DNA from: Cytophagales bacterium
GTDB lineage: Bacteria > Bacteroidota > Bacteroidia > Cytophagales > Spirosomataceae
Length of the DNA stretch: 64,000 nucleotides
Direction: 5' to 3'
NCBI GenBank assembly: GCA_013298025.1
Contig: JAAFJE010000005.1
Coordinates: 185,668 to 249,667 of the forward strand
Positions 1 to 9,263 of the stretch are shown one piece after another. A program made the translations under genes and the position numbers. The first letter of the stretch is position 1. Each line of letters starts with the position of its first letter. The notes below the pieces were generated by a model. It worked only from the letters and a program-made list of their open reading frames with translations, was not told where the DNA came from and did no database searches.

Positions 1-2
1 CT

Positions 3-386
3 TGGATTATCGACCGAACACAAACCCACACCTTACTAACGCATCACCGCAAACTGAACCGATGGTTTCAGACAGGCGGGCATTGCGACGGCGACCCCGA
101 TGTGTTGGCGGTGGCACGCAGAGAAGCCGCAGAAGAAACGGGTTTGCTAGGTATCAAGCCCCTTTCAACAGCCATTTTTGACATAGACGTACATCTCATT
201 CCAGCCAAAGGAACAGAGCCGGCTCACTGGCATTATGACATCAGGTTTTTGCTAGAAGCCTCACTCGACGAGCCCTTGGTGATAAGTGCCGAGTCGAAAA
301 ATTTGGCTTGGGTGAAGCTTTCGGAAGTAGCAGCGTTGAACAATAGCGCATCGCTTTTGCGGATGGTCAAAAAGACAACCATGTAG
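3..386 (+). CDS. Nudix hydrolase, 5' end outside the window
   Basis: This is the C-terminal 127 residues of a Nudix-fold hydrolase, a family that cleaves nucleoside diphosphates linked to another moiety. The reading frame is open from base 3, so the start lies upstream of the window. A Nudix box is visible at about residues 26-47 of the fragment: GGHCDGDPD followed by REAAEETG, with the REXXEE core intact and Asp where the first Glu is usual. The segment after it (HWHYDIRFLLEA) is typical of the fold. The substrate cannot be told from sequence. It converges on nadA, and its stop codon lies at the edge of a palindromic repeat. The family call is sure, the function is open. Confidence 0.85.
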   Translation, partial: WIIDRTQTHTLLTHHRKLNRWFQTGGHCDGDPDVLAVARREAAEETGLLGIKPLSTAIFDIDVHLIPAKGTEPAHWHYDIRFLLEASLDEPLVISAESKNLAWVKLSEVAALNNSASLLRMVKKTTM

Positions 387-431
387 AGCCGAGGCATTGC
401 CCGTAGAGCCGAGGCATTGCCTCGGCTCTAC
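383..431. repeat. Direct repeat plus 13-bp perfect stem-loop
   Basis: A 19-base unit (GTAGAGCCGAGGCATTGCC) occurs at 383-401 and again at 403-421. The second copy runs into its own reverse complement, giving a perfect 13-bp stem (403-415 with 419-431) around a 3-base loop. It lies between the converging ends of the Nudix gene and nadA, so it may work as a terminator in both directions. The partial duplication looks more like a mobile REP-type palindrome than a simple terminator. Confidence 0.7.
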
Positions 432-440
432 ATGGGGTAT

Positions 441-1430
441 TTATTTACTGATGTCTAACATCGCTTTGAGGGCTTTCAAGGCTGGTTCTATCACCTCTTC
501 CGATACCTGAATTTCGGGAAGTTCGTAGAACATCGCATTGTAAAGTTTTTCTAAGGTATTCATTTTCATGTATGGGCATTCAGAACACGCACAGGCATTT
601 TTCTCGTTGGCAGGTGCCGGAATAATGCGTTTATGCGGTACAGCTTCTTTCATTTTGTGTAAAATCCCTGCTTCGGTAGCCACAATAAACTCTTGACAAT
701 CAGAAGTTTTGACAAAATTCAACAAAGCCGTTGTAGAACCCACAAAATCAGCTTGCGACAAAATCACCTCTTTACATTCGGGGTGAGCAATGAGCAAGGC
801 ATTGGGGTTTTCCTCCTTTACTTTTTTGAGTTTTTCTAAAGAAATATCAATATGCACAATACAAGCCCCATCCCATAAAATCAATTCTCTGCCTGTTTTG
901 TTGGCTACGTATTTTCCTAAATTGGCATCAGGAGCAAAAATAATTTGCTTGTCGGCAGGGATAGACTCTACTACTTTTACGGCATTAGAAGACGTACAAA
1001 TAATATCGGTCATTGCCTTGATGTCGGCAGTACAATTGATATAACTCACCACAACAGCCTCTGGGTATTGAGCTTTGAAAGCCGCAAAAGCTTCTTTCGG
1101 TGCAGCGTCGGCAAGGGAGCAACCAGCGTTGAGGTCGGGCAATACCACTTTTTTATCAGGATTGAGAATCTTGGCCGTTTCACCCATAAAATGCACCCCA
1201 CAAAACACAATCATACTAGCATCGGTGGTTTCGGCAGCTTGGGCCAAGGCAAGGCTATCGCCCAAAAAATCGGCTAAATCTTGTATTTCGGCATCGACGT
1301 AGTAATGAGCCAAAATCACCGCATTTTTTTCTTTCTTTAAACGCAAAATCGCTTCTTTCAAATCGTTGCCTTTATAAGGCACAGAACGGCTCACATAGCC
1401 AACTTTATTTGCTTCGTCGAGTAAATTCAT
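441..1430 (-). CDS. nadA: Quinolinate synthase NadA
   Basis: NadA condenses iminoaspartate with dihydroxyacetone phosphate to make quinolinate, the second step of de novo NAD synthesis in the cytoplasm. The 329-residue protein has the family signatures: an early AHYY (residues 41-44), the cluster cysteine in NAGCSLAD (Cys104), another in WDGACIVH (Cys190), and a C-terminal cysteine group in [15 protein letters not shown] (Cys280, 282, 285). These fit ligands of a 4Fe-4S cluster. It follows nadC by only 5 bases on the same strand, so the two form an operon. No nadB (aspartate oxidase) is present in the window; it would be encoded elsewhere or replaced. Confidence 0.97.
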   Translation of the reverse strand: MNLLDEANKVGYVSRSVPYKGNDLKEAILRLKKEKNAVILAHYYVDAEIQDLADFLGDSLALAQAAETTDASMIVFCGVHFMGETAKILNPDKKVVLPDLNAGCSLADAAPKEAFAAFKAQYPEAVVVSYINCTADIKAMTDIICTSSNAVKVVESIPADKQIIFAPDANLGKYVANKTGRELILWDGACIVHIDISLEKLKKVKEENPNALLIAHPECKEVILSQADFVGSTTALLNFVKTSDCQEFIVATEAGILHKMKEAVPHKRIIPAPANEKNACACSECPYMKMNTLEKLYNAMFYELPEIQVSEEVIEPALKALKAMLDISK

Positions 1431-1435
1431 GGTTG

Positions 1436-2293
1436 TTATTTTACGGCTTTAAGACTCAAATCTAAACTTTTGATTTGGTGTGTCAATGCACCACTAGAAA
1501 TATAATCTACACCACATTCGGCATATTGGCGGATGGTGGTTTCGTTGATACCGCCAGACGCTTCTGTGATATACTGCCCATTGATGAGCCTCACTGCTTG
1601 ACGTAAATCATCGAAACTGAAATTGTCGAGCATGATGCGTTGCACTTGTCCGATGGCAAGAACCTCCTCCAATTCGGTTAGGTTGCGTACTTCGATTTCG
1701 ATAGCCAAGTTTTTTTGCGTTGTTTGCAAATACGCCAAGGCTTGTGCAATGGCATTGCCGATTCCTCCTGCATAGTCAACGTGGTTATCTTTAATCAAAA
1801 TCATGTCGAATAAAGCATAACGATGGTTCACAGCTCCCCCGATGCGACAAGCCCATTTTTCACAAAGTCGAAAATTAGGTGTTGTTTTGCGGGTATCGAG
1901 CAGTTGCGTTTTTGTACCTTCGAGCAATTGCACCATTTTGTGCGTATAAGTAGCAATACCCGACATCCGTTGCATACAGTTGAGTACCAAGCGTTCTGCT
2001 GTGAGGATAGACCTAGCAGCACCTTCTACCGTTAGAACGATTTGTCCTTTTTCGATAGCCATGCCATCAGATAAATGCGTCGCCACAGCAAGCGAGGCAT
2101 CTACTTCGGCAAAAATCATTTTTGCCAATTCGACACCAGCCAAAATACCTTGGTCTTTTACCAGTAATTGTGCTTTGCCGATGGTGTTTGCTGGCACGGT
2201 CGCCAACGAAGTATGGTCCCCGTCGCCTACATCTTCTACAAGTGCCTTTTGTATGAATTCTTTGATGTAAGAAGCTTCTAAATAATTAAACAT
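1436..2293 (-). CDS. nadC: Nicotinate-nucleotide pyrophosphorylase NadC
   Basis: NadC (quinolinate phosphoribosyltransferase) turns quinolinate and PRPP into nicotinate mononucleotide, taking up the product of NadA. At 285 residues it has normal length. The conserved block [11 protein letters not shown] near residue 133, the following GGAVNHR, and IKDNH hold the substrate-binding Arg, Lys and His residues of the family. The C-terminal EASGGI phosphate-binding stretch is also present. It is the first gene of a nadC-nadA operon. A Bacteroidota-type -7 element lies 27-34 bases before the start codon. Confidence 0.97.
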   Translation of the reverse strand: MFNYLEASYIKEFIQKALVEDVGDGDHTSLATVPANTIGKAQLLVKDQGILAGVELAKMIFAEVDASLAVATHLSDGMAIEKGQIVLTVEGAARSILTAERLVLNCMQRMSGIATYTHKMVQLLEGTKTQLLDTRKTTPNFRLCEKWACRIGGAVNHRYALFDMILIKDNHVDYAGGIGNAIAQALAYLQTTQKNLAIEIEVRNLTELEEVLAIGQVQRIMLDNFSFDDLRQAVRLINGQYITEASGGINETTIRQYAECGVDYISSGALTHQIKSLDLSLKAVK

Positions 2294-2319
2294 ACGTGAA
2301 CGCTGATTGTTTTGTGCCT

Positions 2320-2327
2320 CAAAAGTA
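2320..2327 (-). promoter_or_regulatory. Candidate -7 promoter element for nadC-nadA
   Basis: Read on the minus strand this is TACTTTTG, matching the TAnnTTTG element of Bacteroidota housekeeping promoters. It lies upstream of nadC at a suitable distance. I do not see a clear TTTG at -33, so the call rests on one element. Confidence 0.45.
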
Positions 2328-2422
2328 AGAAAATTATTTTATTGTACTTTTGAATTTTTTAGGAAGCACACAAGAGCCTAGTCGATGCTTGAGCAGAACG
2401 TATAGGATTTTTTAGCAGAAAT

Positions 2423-2455
2423 TTTGCAATACATTAGCAAATCTTACTACATTTG
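2423..2455 (+). promoter_or_regulatory. Candidate promoter TTTG-N21-TACATTTG
   Basis: Both elements of the Bacteroidota promoter are present: TTTG at 2423-2426 and TACATTTG at 2448-2455, with a 21-base spacer. Transcription would start near 2460, within a few bases of the ATG at 2465. The downstream gene would then be leaderless or nearly so if that ATG is used. Confidence 0.6.
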
Positions 2456-2464
2456 CAGTTACTA

Positions 2465-2818
2465 ATGCAAGAAAGAACTCACATATCACGTTTGTTTAGC
2501 ACTTTTTTCCTGTGCCTGATGCTGATGTTTACCGTTTTTGGTAAAACATTTTCAGCCTCGCAGGTACATTATTCTTCGCATCAAAAGGCTAAAACAGAGC
2601 ATTCTAGCAAACAAAAAGAATGTTCGGTGAGTGAGTTGTCGGTTGTGCATACCAGTACTTCGCTGTCGTTTGATGCCACACCCGATTTTATTTTTCAATG
2701 CCAAAGCATTAGCCTTCCCCTGCGTAAGCTCGAAACATTTCCTCGGCTACTCGTTACGCCTTTTTACGCTTTTCACGAAATTCTTTTTGAACACGTCATT
2801 GCTACCAATGCTCCCTGA
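2465..2818 (+). CDS. Small predicted secreted or membrane-anchored protein
   Basis: I do not recognise a named family. The 117-residue product starts with a short charged segment, then a hydrophobic stretch (about residues 9-27, LFSTFFLCLMLMFTVFG) that reads as a signal peptide or anchor. A polar region rich in Ser, His and Lys follows. The C-terminus FEHVIATNAP resembles the ends of small hypothetical proteins I associate with Cytophagales; this is recollection, not a search. An in-frame TTG at 2453 is too close to the predicted promoter to be the start, so the ATG at 2465 is preferred. It precedes secDF by 173 bases on the same strand. Confidence 0.6.
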   Translation: MQERTHISRLFSTFFLCLMLMFTVFGKTFSASQVHYSSHQKAKTEHSSKQKECSVSELSVVHTSTSLSFDATPDFIFQCQSISLPLRKLETFPRLLVTPFYAFHEILFEHVIATNAP

Positions 2819-2991
2819 TACCTTGTTGGTATCGGCTACGGCTTTGTAAGAAAAAGGCTTGTTGCAAACAAGCTATTGGTATAGCCTATCCTTTGTATTT
2901 CCTTGGTCATCCTTCTTCCTGTTACATATCAGGTGGACTCGGATTACTCTTTTTATAAATTGTGTCAAAAATCATCTAATATCTCAAAAAA

Positions 2992-5958
2992 ATGCGTTAC
3001 AAAAGTGCCATCATTTGGCTGACTGGTATCATTTCAGCCTTATGCTTATTCTTTCTCTCTTTTACTTGGAAAGCAGGTGCTATCCGTGAAGATGCTATCA
3101 AATATGCAACTTCGGCTGATGGCAAACTAGACCCCGCCAAAAAAATTCATTACATCGACTCGTTGTGGAAACAGCCAGTGTATTTAGGCTTTACCTTACA
3201 AGAAGTAACCACTTATGCTTTGCACAAAGGTCTTGACCTTGAAGGTGGTTTGCACGCTGTATTGGAAGTATCGCCAGTCGAAATGTTGCGTGCCTTGTCA
3301 GGGAAAAGCAATGACCCAAATTTTGAAAAAGCCATCGAGATGGCTTCTCAAGCACAGGCCAATTCGACCAAACCTTTCAACGAATTATTTTATGAATCGT
3401 TCGCGAAAATTGCACCGAACCAGCCTTTGGCTACAATTTTTGCCAACTCACTCAACCGTGAAAAGCTCAATTCGGGTTCGTCTGATGCACAAGTGAAGAA
3501 AGTAATCAACGAAGAAATTGATGATGCCGTTGACCGTGTTTATAAAATCATTCAAGGACGTATCGATAAATTTGGGGTAGCTAACCCGAACATCCAACGT
3601 TTGCCAGGAACAAACCGTATTCAGGTTGAATTACCGGGCGTTGATAACCCAGACCGTGCCAGAAACTTATTGTCGGGTGCGGCTAAATTGGAGTTTGTTG
3701 AAGTAGCCGAAATCAACGAATGGGGACAAGGCCTCAATGCTCTAGGCGAATACCTTTCGGCCGAAGAAGCAGCCAAGAAAGCCCCTGCTAAAACAACGGC
3801 TACCGCCAGCACTGATACGACTAAAAAAGACGGCTTGGCAAGTCAATTAGCGGCCGCTCCTGCTAAAACAGCTAAAAAAGATACAGCCAAACAAGATACA
3901 ACTGCTGGTACTGCCTTGACTAAATTGTTTATTCCACTCGACAACCAAGGGAGAAGTTGGGGCGTATTCCGTAAAGATACTGCTCGTGTAAACGAATTGT
4001 TCCGTCGTCCGGAAGTAAAAGTAATGTTTCCCTCAAACCTTACTTTTGTATGGTATGCTAAAGGAATGACTGCTTCTAAAACTGGCGATGAATTGATTCA
4101 ATTAGAAGCGGTTAAGAAAAGTGAAGGACAACCTGCTCCTTTAGAAGGTAGTGTAATTACCGATGCGGCACAAGACTTTGACCAAAATGGTCGTGCCGAA
4201 GTAACCATGACCATGAACAGTACAGGTGCAAGAATTTGGAAAAACCTTACGGCTGCAAGTGTAGGCAAGCGTGTAGCAATTCTACTCGACAACACTGTGT
4301 ATTCGGCACCAGTAATCAATGGTGAAATTCCAAACGGTCGCTCTTCTATCTCTGGTTCATTTACAGTAGAAGAAGCCCAAGACTTAGCAAAAGTCTTGAA
4401 ATTAGGTAAATTGCCTGCTCCTACACGCATTGTTGAAGATGCTTTCATTGGGCCATCGTTAGGACAAGAAGCCATCAACCAAGGATATGTATCAATGGGT
4501 ATTGGTCTATTGCTTGTAATTGTATTTATGATTGGTTACTATGGCAATTCGGGCTGGATGGCCAATGCGGCTTTGTTGTTCAACGTATTCTTTATTGCAG
4601 GTATTTTGGTGCAAATGCAAGCAGCCTTGACCCTTCCGGGTATTGCTGGTATTGTACTTACCTTGGGTATGGCGGTTGATGCCAACGTTTTGATTAACGA
4701 ACGTATCAGGGAAGAACTGCACAGAGGAATCAGTTTACTCGAATCGGTGAAACTGGGTTATGAAAAAGCACTCTCGGCGATTATTGATGGTCAGGTGACA
4801 ACCTTGTTGATTGGGGTTATCTTGATTATTTTTGGTTCGGGTTCTGTAAAAGGATTTGGGGTAACGCTTTGTATTGGTTTGGTTACGTCGGTATTTACGT
4901 CGGTATTTATTTCGCACGTATTGGTTGACTGGATGGTACAACGCAAAATTGCTGCGGGCAAAGACAAAGAAGTAACTTTTGAAACCTTTATTTCAAAAGA
5001 CCTTTTCAAAGGCATGAACTTCGACTTCATCGGCAAACGTAAATATTCGTACTGGTTCTCATGGGGACTTATCGTTTTGGGTGCAATTGTCTTGACAGTA
5101 CAAGGAGGTTTCAACCTTGGTGTTGACTTCAAAGGAGGTCGTTCGTATGTAGTAGAGTTTAGTAAACCAACCGATGCTACCGCCGTAAAAGACGCTTTGA
5201 AAGATGACTTTGACGGAAAAGGTGTAGAAGTAAAAACATTCAATGGCGATACTAAATTGAAAGTAACGACTTCGTACTTAATTGATGACGAGTCGGCGGC
5301 AGCCAACAACAAAGTACGTGCTTCTTTAGAAAAAGGTTTAGCACAGTTTGCCGATGCGAAACCAAAAGTACTTTCTGAATCGAAAGTTGGTGCTACCATC
5401 GCCGATGATATTTTGAAGCAATCATTCATTTCTATCATCTATGCGTTGATTGCTATTTTCATCTATATTTTGATTCGTTTCCGCAAATGGCAATATTCAT
5501 TGGGTGGTGTAATCGCCCTTTTACACGATGCCTTAGTGGTGTTGGGTATGGTTGGTATTACTCGTTTGTTTGGTTTTGAGTTAGAAGTTGACCAAATCTT
5601 CATTGCGGCGGTATTAACCGTAATAGGTTACTCTATCAACGATACCGTGGTAGTATTCGACCGTATCCGTGAAGAAATTGGACTTGACGCAGATTTATCG
5701 AATAAAGAATTGATTATCAAGACAATCAACCAATCTATCAACCACACCATGAGCCGTACCGTTATGACTGCCACAACAGTATTCTTGGTAGTAACTGTAT
5801 TGTTATTGTTTGGTGGAGATGTATTGCGAGGTTTCTCGTTTGCGATGTTTATCGGGGTAGTATTTGGTGCATATTCATCTATCTTCGTTGCTGCTCCTAT
5901 CGTAATCGACTTAGGTACAGGCAAGAAAAAAGAACCAGCCGCTCCTGCTACGAAATAA
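2992..5958 (+). CDS. secDF: Protein translocase SecD/SecF fusion
   Basis: SecDF uses the proton motive force to pull translocating polypeptides through SecYEG from the periplasmic side. This 988-residue protein fuses SecD and SecF, as is usual in Bacteroidota. Visible parts are an N-terminal membrane segment (about 7-24), the SecD periplasmic domain with the GLDLEGGLHAVLEV motif near residue 81, and SecD membrane segments with the conserved GMAVDANVLINER stretch. The SecF half starts at about 680 with NLGVDFKGGRSYVVEF, followed by its own membrane block with GYSINDTVVVFDRIRE. A low-complexity Ala/Lys/Thr linker (about residues 265-310) is inserted in the SecD periplasmic part. A strong terminator follows the stop. 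Confidence 0.97.
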   Translation: MRYKSAIIWLTGIISALCLFFLSFTWKAGAIREDAIKYATSADGKLDPAKKIHYIDSLWKQPVYLGFTLQEVTTYALHKGLDLEGGLHAVLEVSPVEMLRALSGKSNDPNFEKAIEMASQAQANSTKPFNELFYESFAKIAPNQPLATIFANSLNREKLNSGSSDAQVKKVINEEIDDAVDRVYKIIQGRIDKFGVANPNIQRLPGTNRIQVELPGVDNPDRARNLLSGAAKLEFVEVAEINEWGQGLNALGEYLSAEEAAKKAPAKTTATASTDTTKKDGLASQLAAAPAKTAKKDTAKQDTTAGTALTKLFIPLDNQGRSWGVFRKDTARVNELFRRPEVKVMFPSNLTFVWYAKGMTASKTGDELIQLEAVKKSEGQPAPLEGSVITDAAQDFDQNGRAEVTMTMNSTGARIWKNLTAASVGKRVAILLDNTVYSAPVINGEIPNGRSSISGSFTVEEAQDLAKVLKLGKLPAPTRIVEDAFIGPSLGQEAINQGYVSMGIGLLLVIVFMIGYYGNSGWMANAALLFNVFFIAGILVQMQAALTLPGIAGIVLTLGMAVDANVLINERIREELHRGISLLESVKLGYEKALSAIIDGQVTTLLIGVILIIFGSGSVKGFGVTLCIGLVTSVFTSVFISHVLVDWMVQRKIAAGKDKEVTFETFISKDLFKGMNFDFIGKRKYSYWFSWGLIVLGAIVLTVQGGFNLGVDFKGGRSYVVEFSKPTDATAVKDALKDDFDGKGVEVKTFNGDTKLKVTTSYLIDDESAAANNKVRASLEKGLAQFADAKPKVLSESKVGATIADDILKQSFISIIYALIAIFIYILIRFRKWQYSLGGVIALLHDALVVLGMVGITRLFGFELEVDQIFIAAVLTVIGYSINDTVVVFDRIREEIGLDADLSNKELIIKTINQSINHTMSRTVMTATTVFLVVTVLLLFGGDVLRGFSFAMFIGVVFGAYSSIFVAAPIVIDLGTGKKKEPAAPATK

Positions 5959-5970
5959 GCATCTAATTAT

Positions 5971-6009
5971 AAGACCTCATAGCGACAAAAAGCTATGAGG
6001 TCTTTTTGT
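5971..6009 (+). terminator. Rho-independent terminator after secDF
   Basis: A 13-bp stem (AAGACCTCATAGC pairing with GCTATGAGGTCTT) encloses an 8-base loop and is followed by a T-rich run. It starts 12 bases after the secDF stop codon and separates that gene from the permease downstream. Confidence 0.85.
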
Positions 6010-6109
6010 TTATAAACGAAATAATCTGTATATTGATAAATAATTTATAAAATTCTATTCTGTAATTACCTTCAATCACAATAAAAAATAAACTAAAACC
6101 TTTTCATTT

Positions 6110-7561
6110 ATGAGTAACAGTATTTGGCGAAAAAAGCCAATGGCAGCCTACGAAGCTGACATGAAAAAATCTGAACTAAAACGAGTGCTGACCAAGTGGG
6201 GGCTTACTTCTCTTGGTATTGGGGCTATCATCGGTGGAGGGATTTTTACTCTTACAGGTATCGCCGCACACAACCACGCTGGACCCGCTTTGGCCATTGC
6301 TTTTGTCATTGCGGCTATCGGTTGTACATTTGCCTCGCTATGTTATGCTGAATTTTCTTCCATTCTTCCCGTAGAAGGCTCTGCTTATGCTTATTCTTAT
6401 GGAACTGTCGGAGAAGCTTTTGCATGGCTGATTGGTTGGAACTTAATCCTTGAATACATGATGGGTGCTACTACGGTAGCCGTAGCGTGGTCGGGATATT
6501 TTGAAAAACTTGTCCACCTTTTCGGCATAGAATTACCCGTCAGATTAATGAACGACCCTTACACGGCGGGCGAAAAATTAGGTTTAGACGGGCCTGTACC
6601 AGCCTTTAACCTTGCGGCCTTCTTAATCACGTGGGTTGTGACTTCTGTCTTAGTAAAAGGTATCCAAGAGTCGGCAAAAGCCAACAATGCCATTGTAATC
6701 ATCAAATTATCTGTTGTATTGTTCGTAATTATTGCAGGAGCATTTTATATTAAAATTGATAACTGGACTCCATTCATTCCTCCTGTACAAGTAGGTGCCG
6801 ATGGCGTTGAACACTTCGGATGGGCTGGTGTAAGAACTGCCGCAACGGTTGTATTTTTCGCTTATATCGGTTTCGATGCTGTTTCTACGCAAGCTGGCGA
6901 AGCCATCAATCCTCGTAAAGACGTTCCATTTGCTATCGTAGCTTCTTTGGTGGTTTGTACGGTGTTGTACATTTTAGTATCATTGGTCTTGACAGGTATG
7001 GTAAAATACGATACACTTGACTTGAAAGCACCAGTAGCCGCAGCATTTGCAGACGTTGGCTTGCCATGGGCTGTATTTATTATCACTATTGCAGCAGTAG
7101 CAGGTCTTACTTCGGTAATGTTGGTAATGATGCTTGGGCAAACTCGTATTTTCTTGGGAATGGCAAAAGATGGTTTATTACCTGCCTTCTTCAAAACTGT
7201 TCACCCAGAATTTAAAACACCGTGGAAAAGTACTATTTTGGTAGGCTTTATCGTATCGGTGGTATCGGCATTAACGCCAATTGATAAAGTATCTGAAATG
7301 TGTTCAATGGGAACATTATTAGCTTTCGCTATGATTTCGGGTGCAGTATTATTGTTACGTTACCAACAGCCAGACATCGAACGCCCTTACAAAGCACCAC
7401 TGATTTGGTTTGTAGCTCCGATGGGCGTTTTCTTTAACTTATACTTAATGACACAAACACAAGCAGCTACTTGGAGAGCATTCCTTATCTGGAGTACGCT
7501 GGGTATTATTGTGTATTTTATTTATAGTAGAGGAAAGAGTAATTTGAACAAAGAATCTTAA
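6110..7561 (+). CDS. APC-family amino acid permease, cationic amino acid transporter type
   Basis: This is a 483-residue inner-membrane amino acid/proton symporter of the APC superfamily. The first membrane segment has the family motif GIGAIIGGGIFTLTG (about residues 36-50). A run of about 12 hydrophobic segments follows, and the stretch FFAYIGFDAVSTQAGEAINP (about 250-269) is characteristic of the cationic amino acid transporter/YhdG branch. The specific substrate cannot be read from sequence. It is a single gene between the secDF terminator and a repeat-rich gap. Its start codon has an A-rich upstream region and no Shine-Dalgarno, as is common in this phylum. Confidence 0.9.
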   Translation: MSNSIWRKKPMAAYEADMKKSELKRVLTKWGLTSLGIGAIIGGGIFTLTGIAAHNHAGPALAIAFVIAAIGCTFASLCYAEFSSILPVEGSAYAYSYGTVGEAFAWLIGWNLILEYMMGATTVAVAWSGYFEKLVHLFGIELPVRLMNDPYTAGEKLGLDGPVPAFNLAAFLITWVVTSVLVKGIQESAKANNAIVIIKLSVVLFVIIAGAFYIKIDNWTPFIPPVQVGADGVEHFGWAGVRTAATVVFFAYIGFDAVSTQAGEAINPRKDVPFAIVASLVVCTVLYILVSLVLTGMVKYDTLDLKAPVAAAFADVGLPWAVFIITIAAVAGLTSVMLVMMLGQTRIFLGMAKDGLLPAFFKTVHPEFKTPWKSTILVGFIVSVVSALTPIDKVSEMCSMGTLLAFAMISGAVLLLRYQQPDIERPYKAPLIWFVAPMGVFFNLYLMTQTQAATWRAFLIWSTLGIIVYFIYSRGKSNLNKES

Positions 7562-7569
7562 CTTATTGA

Positions 7570-7712
7570 GTGAATGAGTGATTGAATGATTGAGTGAGTT
7601 AATTATTTCATTGTCAAATACTTATCAAGCTCAATTGATTAATTTCTTTTTTGATTAAAAAGTTATAAAGTATTGAAAATCAAAAGATTGACTCGCTAAT
7701 TCACTCATTCAC
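7570..7712. repeat. Imperfect inverted repeat in the permease-ffh gap
   Basis: GTGAATGAGTG (7570-7580) is matched by its reverse complement CACTCATTCAC (7702-7712), and the flanking GAGTGA/TGATTGA-type words are also partly symmetric. The interior is AT-rich. It resembles a miniature palindromic element of about 145 bp. A related but weaker arrangement lies near 62.6 kb. Confidence 0.4.
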
Positions 7713-7766
7713 AATTTTGTATTGATACTTAATTTTCTTCACTTTTATTGGAGAAAAAAGACAAAC

Positions 7767-7805
7767 AAAAAGCCCCTGCTTGATATGTCAAACAGGGGCT
7801 TTTTC
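7767..7805 (-). terminator. Terminator downstream of ffh
   Basis: AAAAAGCCCCTG and its complement CAGGGGCTTTTT form a GC-rich stem with A and T tracts on either side, so it could end transcription from both strands. It lies 13 bases beyond the ffh stop codon on the minus strand. Confidence 0.85.
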
Positions 7806-7817
7806 GTAGAAATATGA

Positions 7818-9143
7818 TTAGCGTTTCATCATTTTCGGCAACTTCATTTTACCATCTTGCACACGGTTCATCATACGCATCATTTTACGCATATCTTCAA
7901 ACTGTTTCAACAAATTATTGATTTGTTGCACAGAAGTACCCGAACCCGCAGCGATACGTTTCTTGCGTGACATATCCAAAATTTCAGGCTTTTGGCGTTC
8001 TTTCGGTGTCATTGATTGAATGATAGCCTCAATAGGCGTGAAAGCATCGTTTGAAATATCCACATCTTTGATGGCTTGTCCCATGCCCGGAATCATGCCC
8101 ATCAAATCTTTGATATTTCCCATCTTTTTGATTTGCTGCAATTGAGCGTAAAAATCCTCGAAGCTAAATTGGTTCTGACGAATTTTTTTGTTCAAGCGTT
8201 CGGCTTCTTCTTCGTCAAAAGCATTCTGAGCCCTTTCTACCAACGATAGCACGTCGCCCATACCCAAAATACGGCTTGCCATACGGTCGGGATAGAACTG
8301 GTCGAGTGCGTCCATTTTCTCGCCCGTCGAGATAAACTTGATGGGTTTTTCTACGACGTGACGGATAGACAAGGCCGCACCACCACGGGCATCCCCGTCG
8401 AGTTTGGTAAGTACTACCCCATCAAAATTAAGTCGGTCGTTGAATGCCTTCGCTGTGTTTACAGCATCTTGCCCTGTCATTGAGTCAACCACAAAAAGCG
8501 TTTCGGTAGGCTTAATCGCCTCTTTTACCGCCGCAATTTCGTTCATCATGGCTTCGTCAACAGCCAAACGACCAGCAGTATCGACAATCACCACTTTCTT
8601 ACTCATTTTGCGAGCATAAGCAAGGGCATTTTGTGCGATTTCAACTGCATTTTTATTTTCTGGTTCGGCATATACTTCTACGCCTACTTGTTCGCCCAGT
8701 ACTTTCAACTGGTCGATGGCAGCAGGACGGTAAATATCGCAGGCAACCAATAATACATTTCTACCCGATTTTTTCAGGTATTGTGCCAATTTACCCGAAA
8801 ACGTTGTTTTTCCAGAACCTTGCAAACCAGCAATCAACACTACGGCAGGGTCGCCTTTGAGGTTGATTCCCTGTACTTGAGCCCCCATGAGCTGAACCAA
8901 CTCATCGTGTACAATTTTCACCAACATCTGACCGGGGTCAACGGCAATCAAGATTTTTTGCCCCATTGCCTCATCTTTGATGCGGTCGGTGATTTCTTTA
9001 GCAACTTTATAGTTTACGTCGGCATCCATTAAGGCCCGACGGATTTCTTTCACGGTTGCGGCTACGTTTACGTCTGTGATGCGTCCCTTTCCTTTGAGGG
9101 TACGCATGGCGTTGTTGAGTTTACCGGTTAAATTCTCAAACAT
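7818..9143 (-). CDS. ffh: Signal recognition particle GTPase Ffh
   Basis: Ffh is the protein component of the signal recognition particle; with the 4.5S RNA it delivers nascent membrane proteins to the FtsY receptor. The 441-residue sequence has the N-terminal helical N domain, the G domain with P-loop GLQGSGKTT (about 109-117), DTAGR (about 189-193) and TKLDGDARGG (about 246-255), and a methionine-rich M domain. The M domain ends in a very Met- and Lys-rich tail (MRKMMRMM, then KMMKR). Length and order are normal. It is flanked by its own promoter element and a terminator, so it is probably a single transcription unit. Confidence 0.98.
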   Translation of the reverse strand: MFENLTGKLNNAMRTLKGKGRITDVNVAATVKEIRRALMDADVNYKVAKEITDRIKDEAMGQKILIAVDPGQMLVKIVHDELVQLMGAQVQGINLKGDPAVVLIAGLQGSGKTTFSGKLAQYLKKSGRNVLLVACDIYRPAAIDQLKVLGEQVGVEVYAEPENKNAVEIAQNALAYARKMSKKVVIVDTAGRLAVDEAMMNEIAAVKEAIKPTETLFVVDSMTGQDAVNTAKAFNDRLNFDGVVLTKLDGDARGGAALSIRHVVEKPIKFISTGEKMDALDQFYPDRMASRILGMGDVLSLVERAQNAFDEEEAERLNKKIRQNQFSFEDFYAQLQQIKKMGNIKDLMGMIPGMGQAIKDVDISNDAFTPIEAIIQSMTPKERQKPEILDMSRKKRIAAGSGTSVQQINNLLKQFEDMRKMMRMMNRVQDGKMKLPKMMKR

Positions 9144-9201
9144 TGTTTATCAATATGCTAATTGTGCGACAAATCATTTAGAACGAAACTGTTCTGAGGC
9201 A

Positions 9202-9209
9202 CAAAGGTA
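9202..9209 (-). promoter_or_regulatory. Candidate -7 promoter element for ffh
   Basis: On the minus strand this reads TACCTTTG, a match to TAnnTTTG, about 60 bases before the ffh start codon. No convincing TTTG was found at -33. Confidence 0.45.
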
Positions 9210-9263
9210 CGAAAATAATATAAGTTTTTAGCTATTACCTCAATGAGTGCAATGTATCCAATT

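Noticed and set aside
4791..5438. 215-residue minus-strand frame inside secDF
   Set aside because: It is a shadow of the SecDF coding sequence with no independent support.
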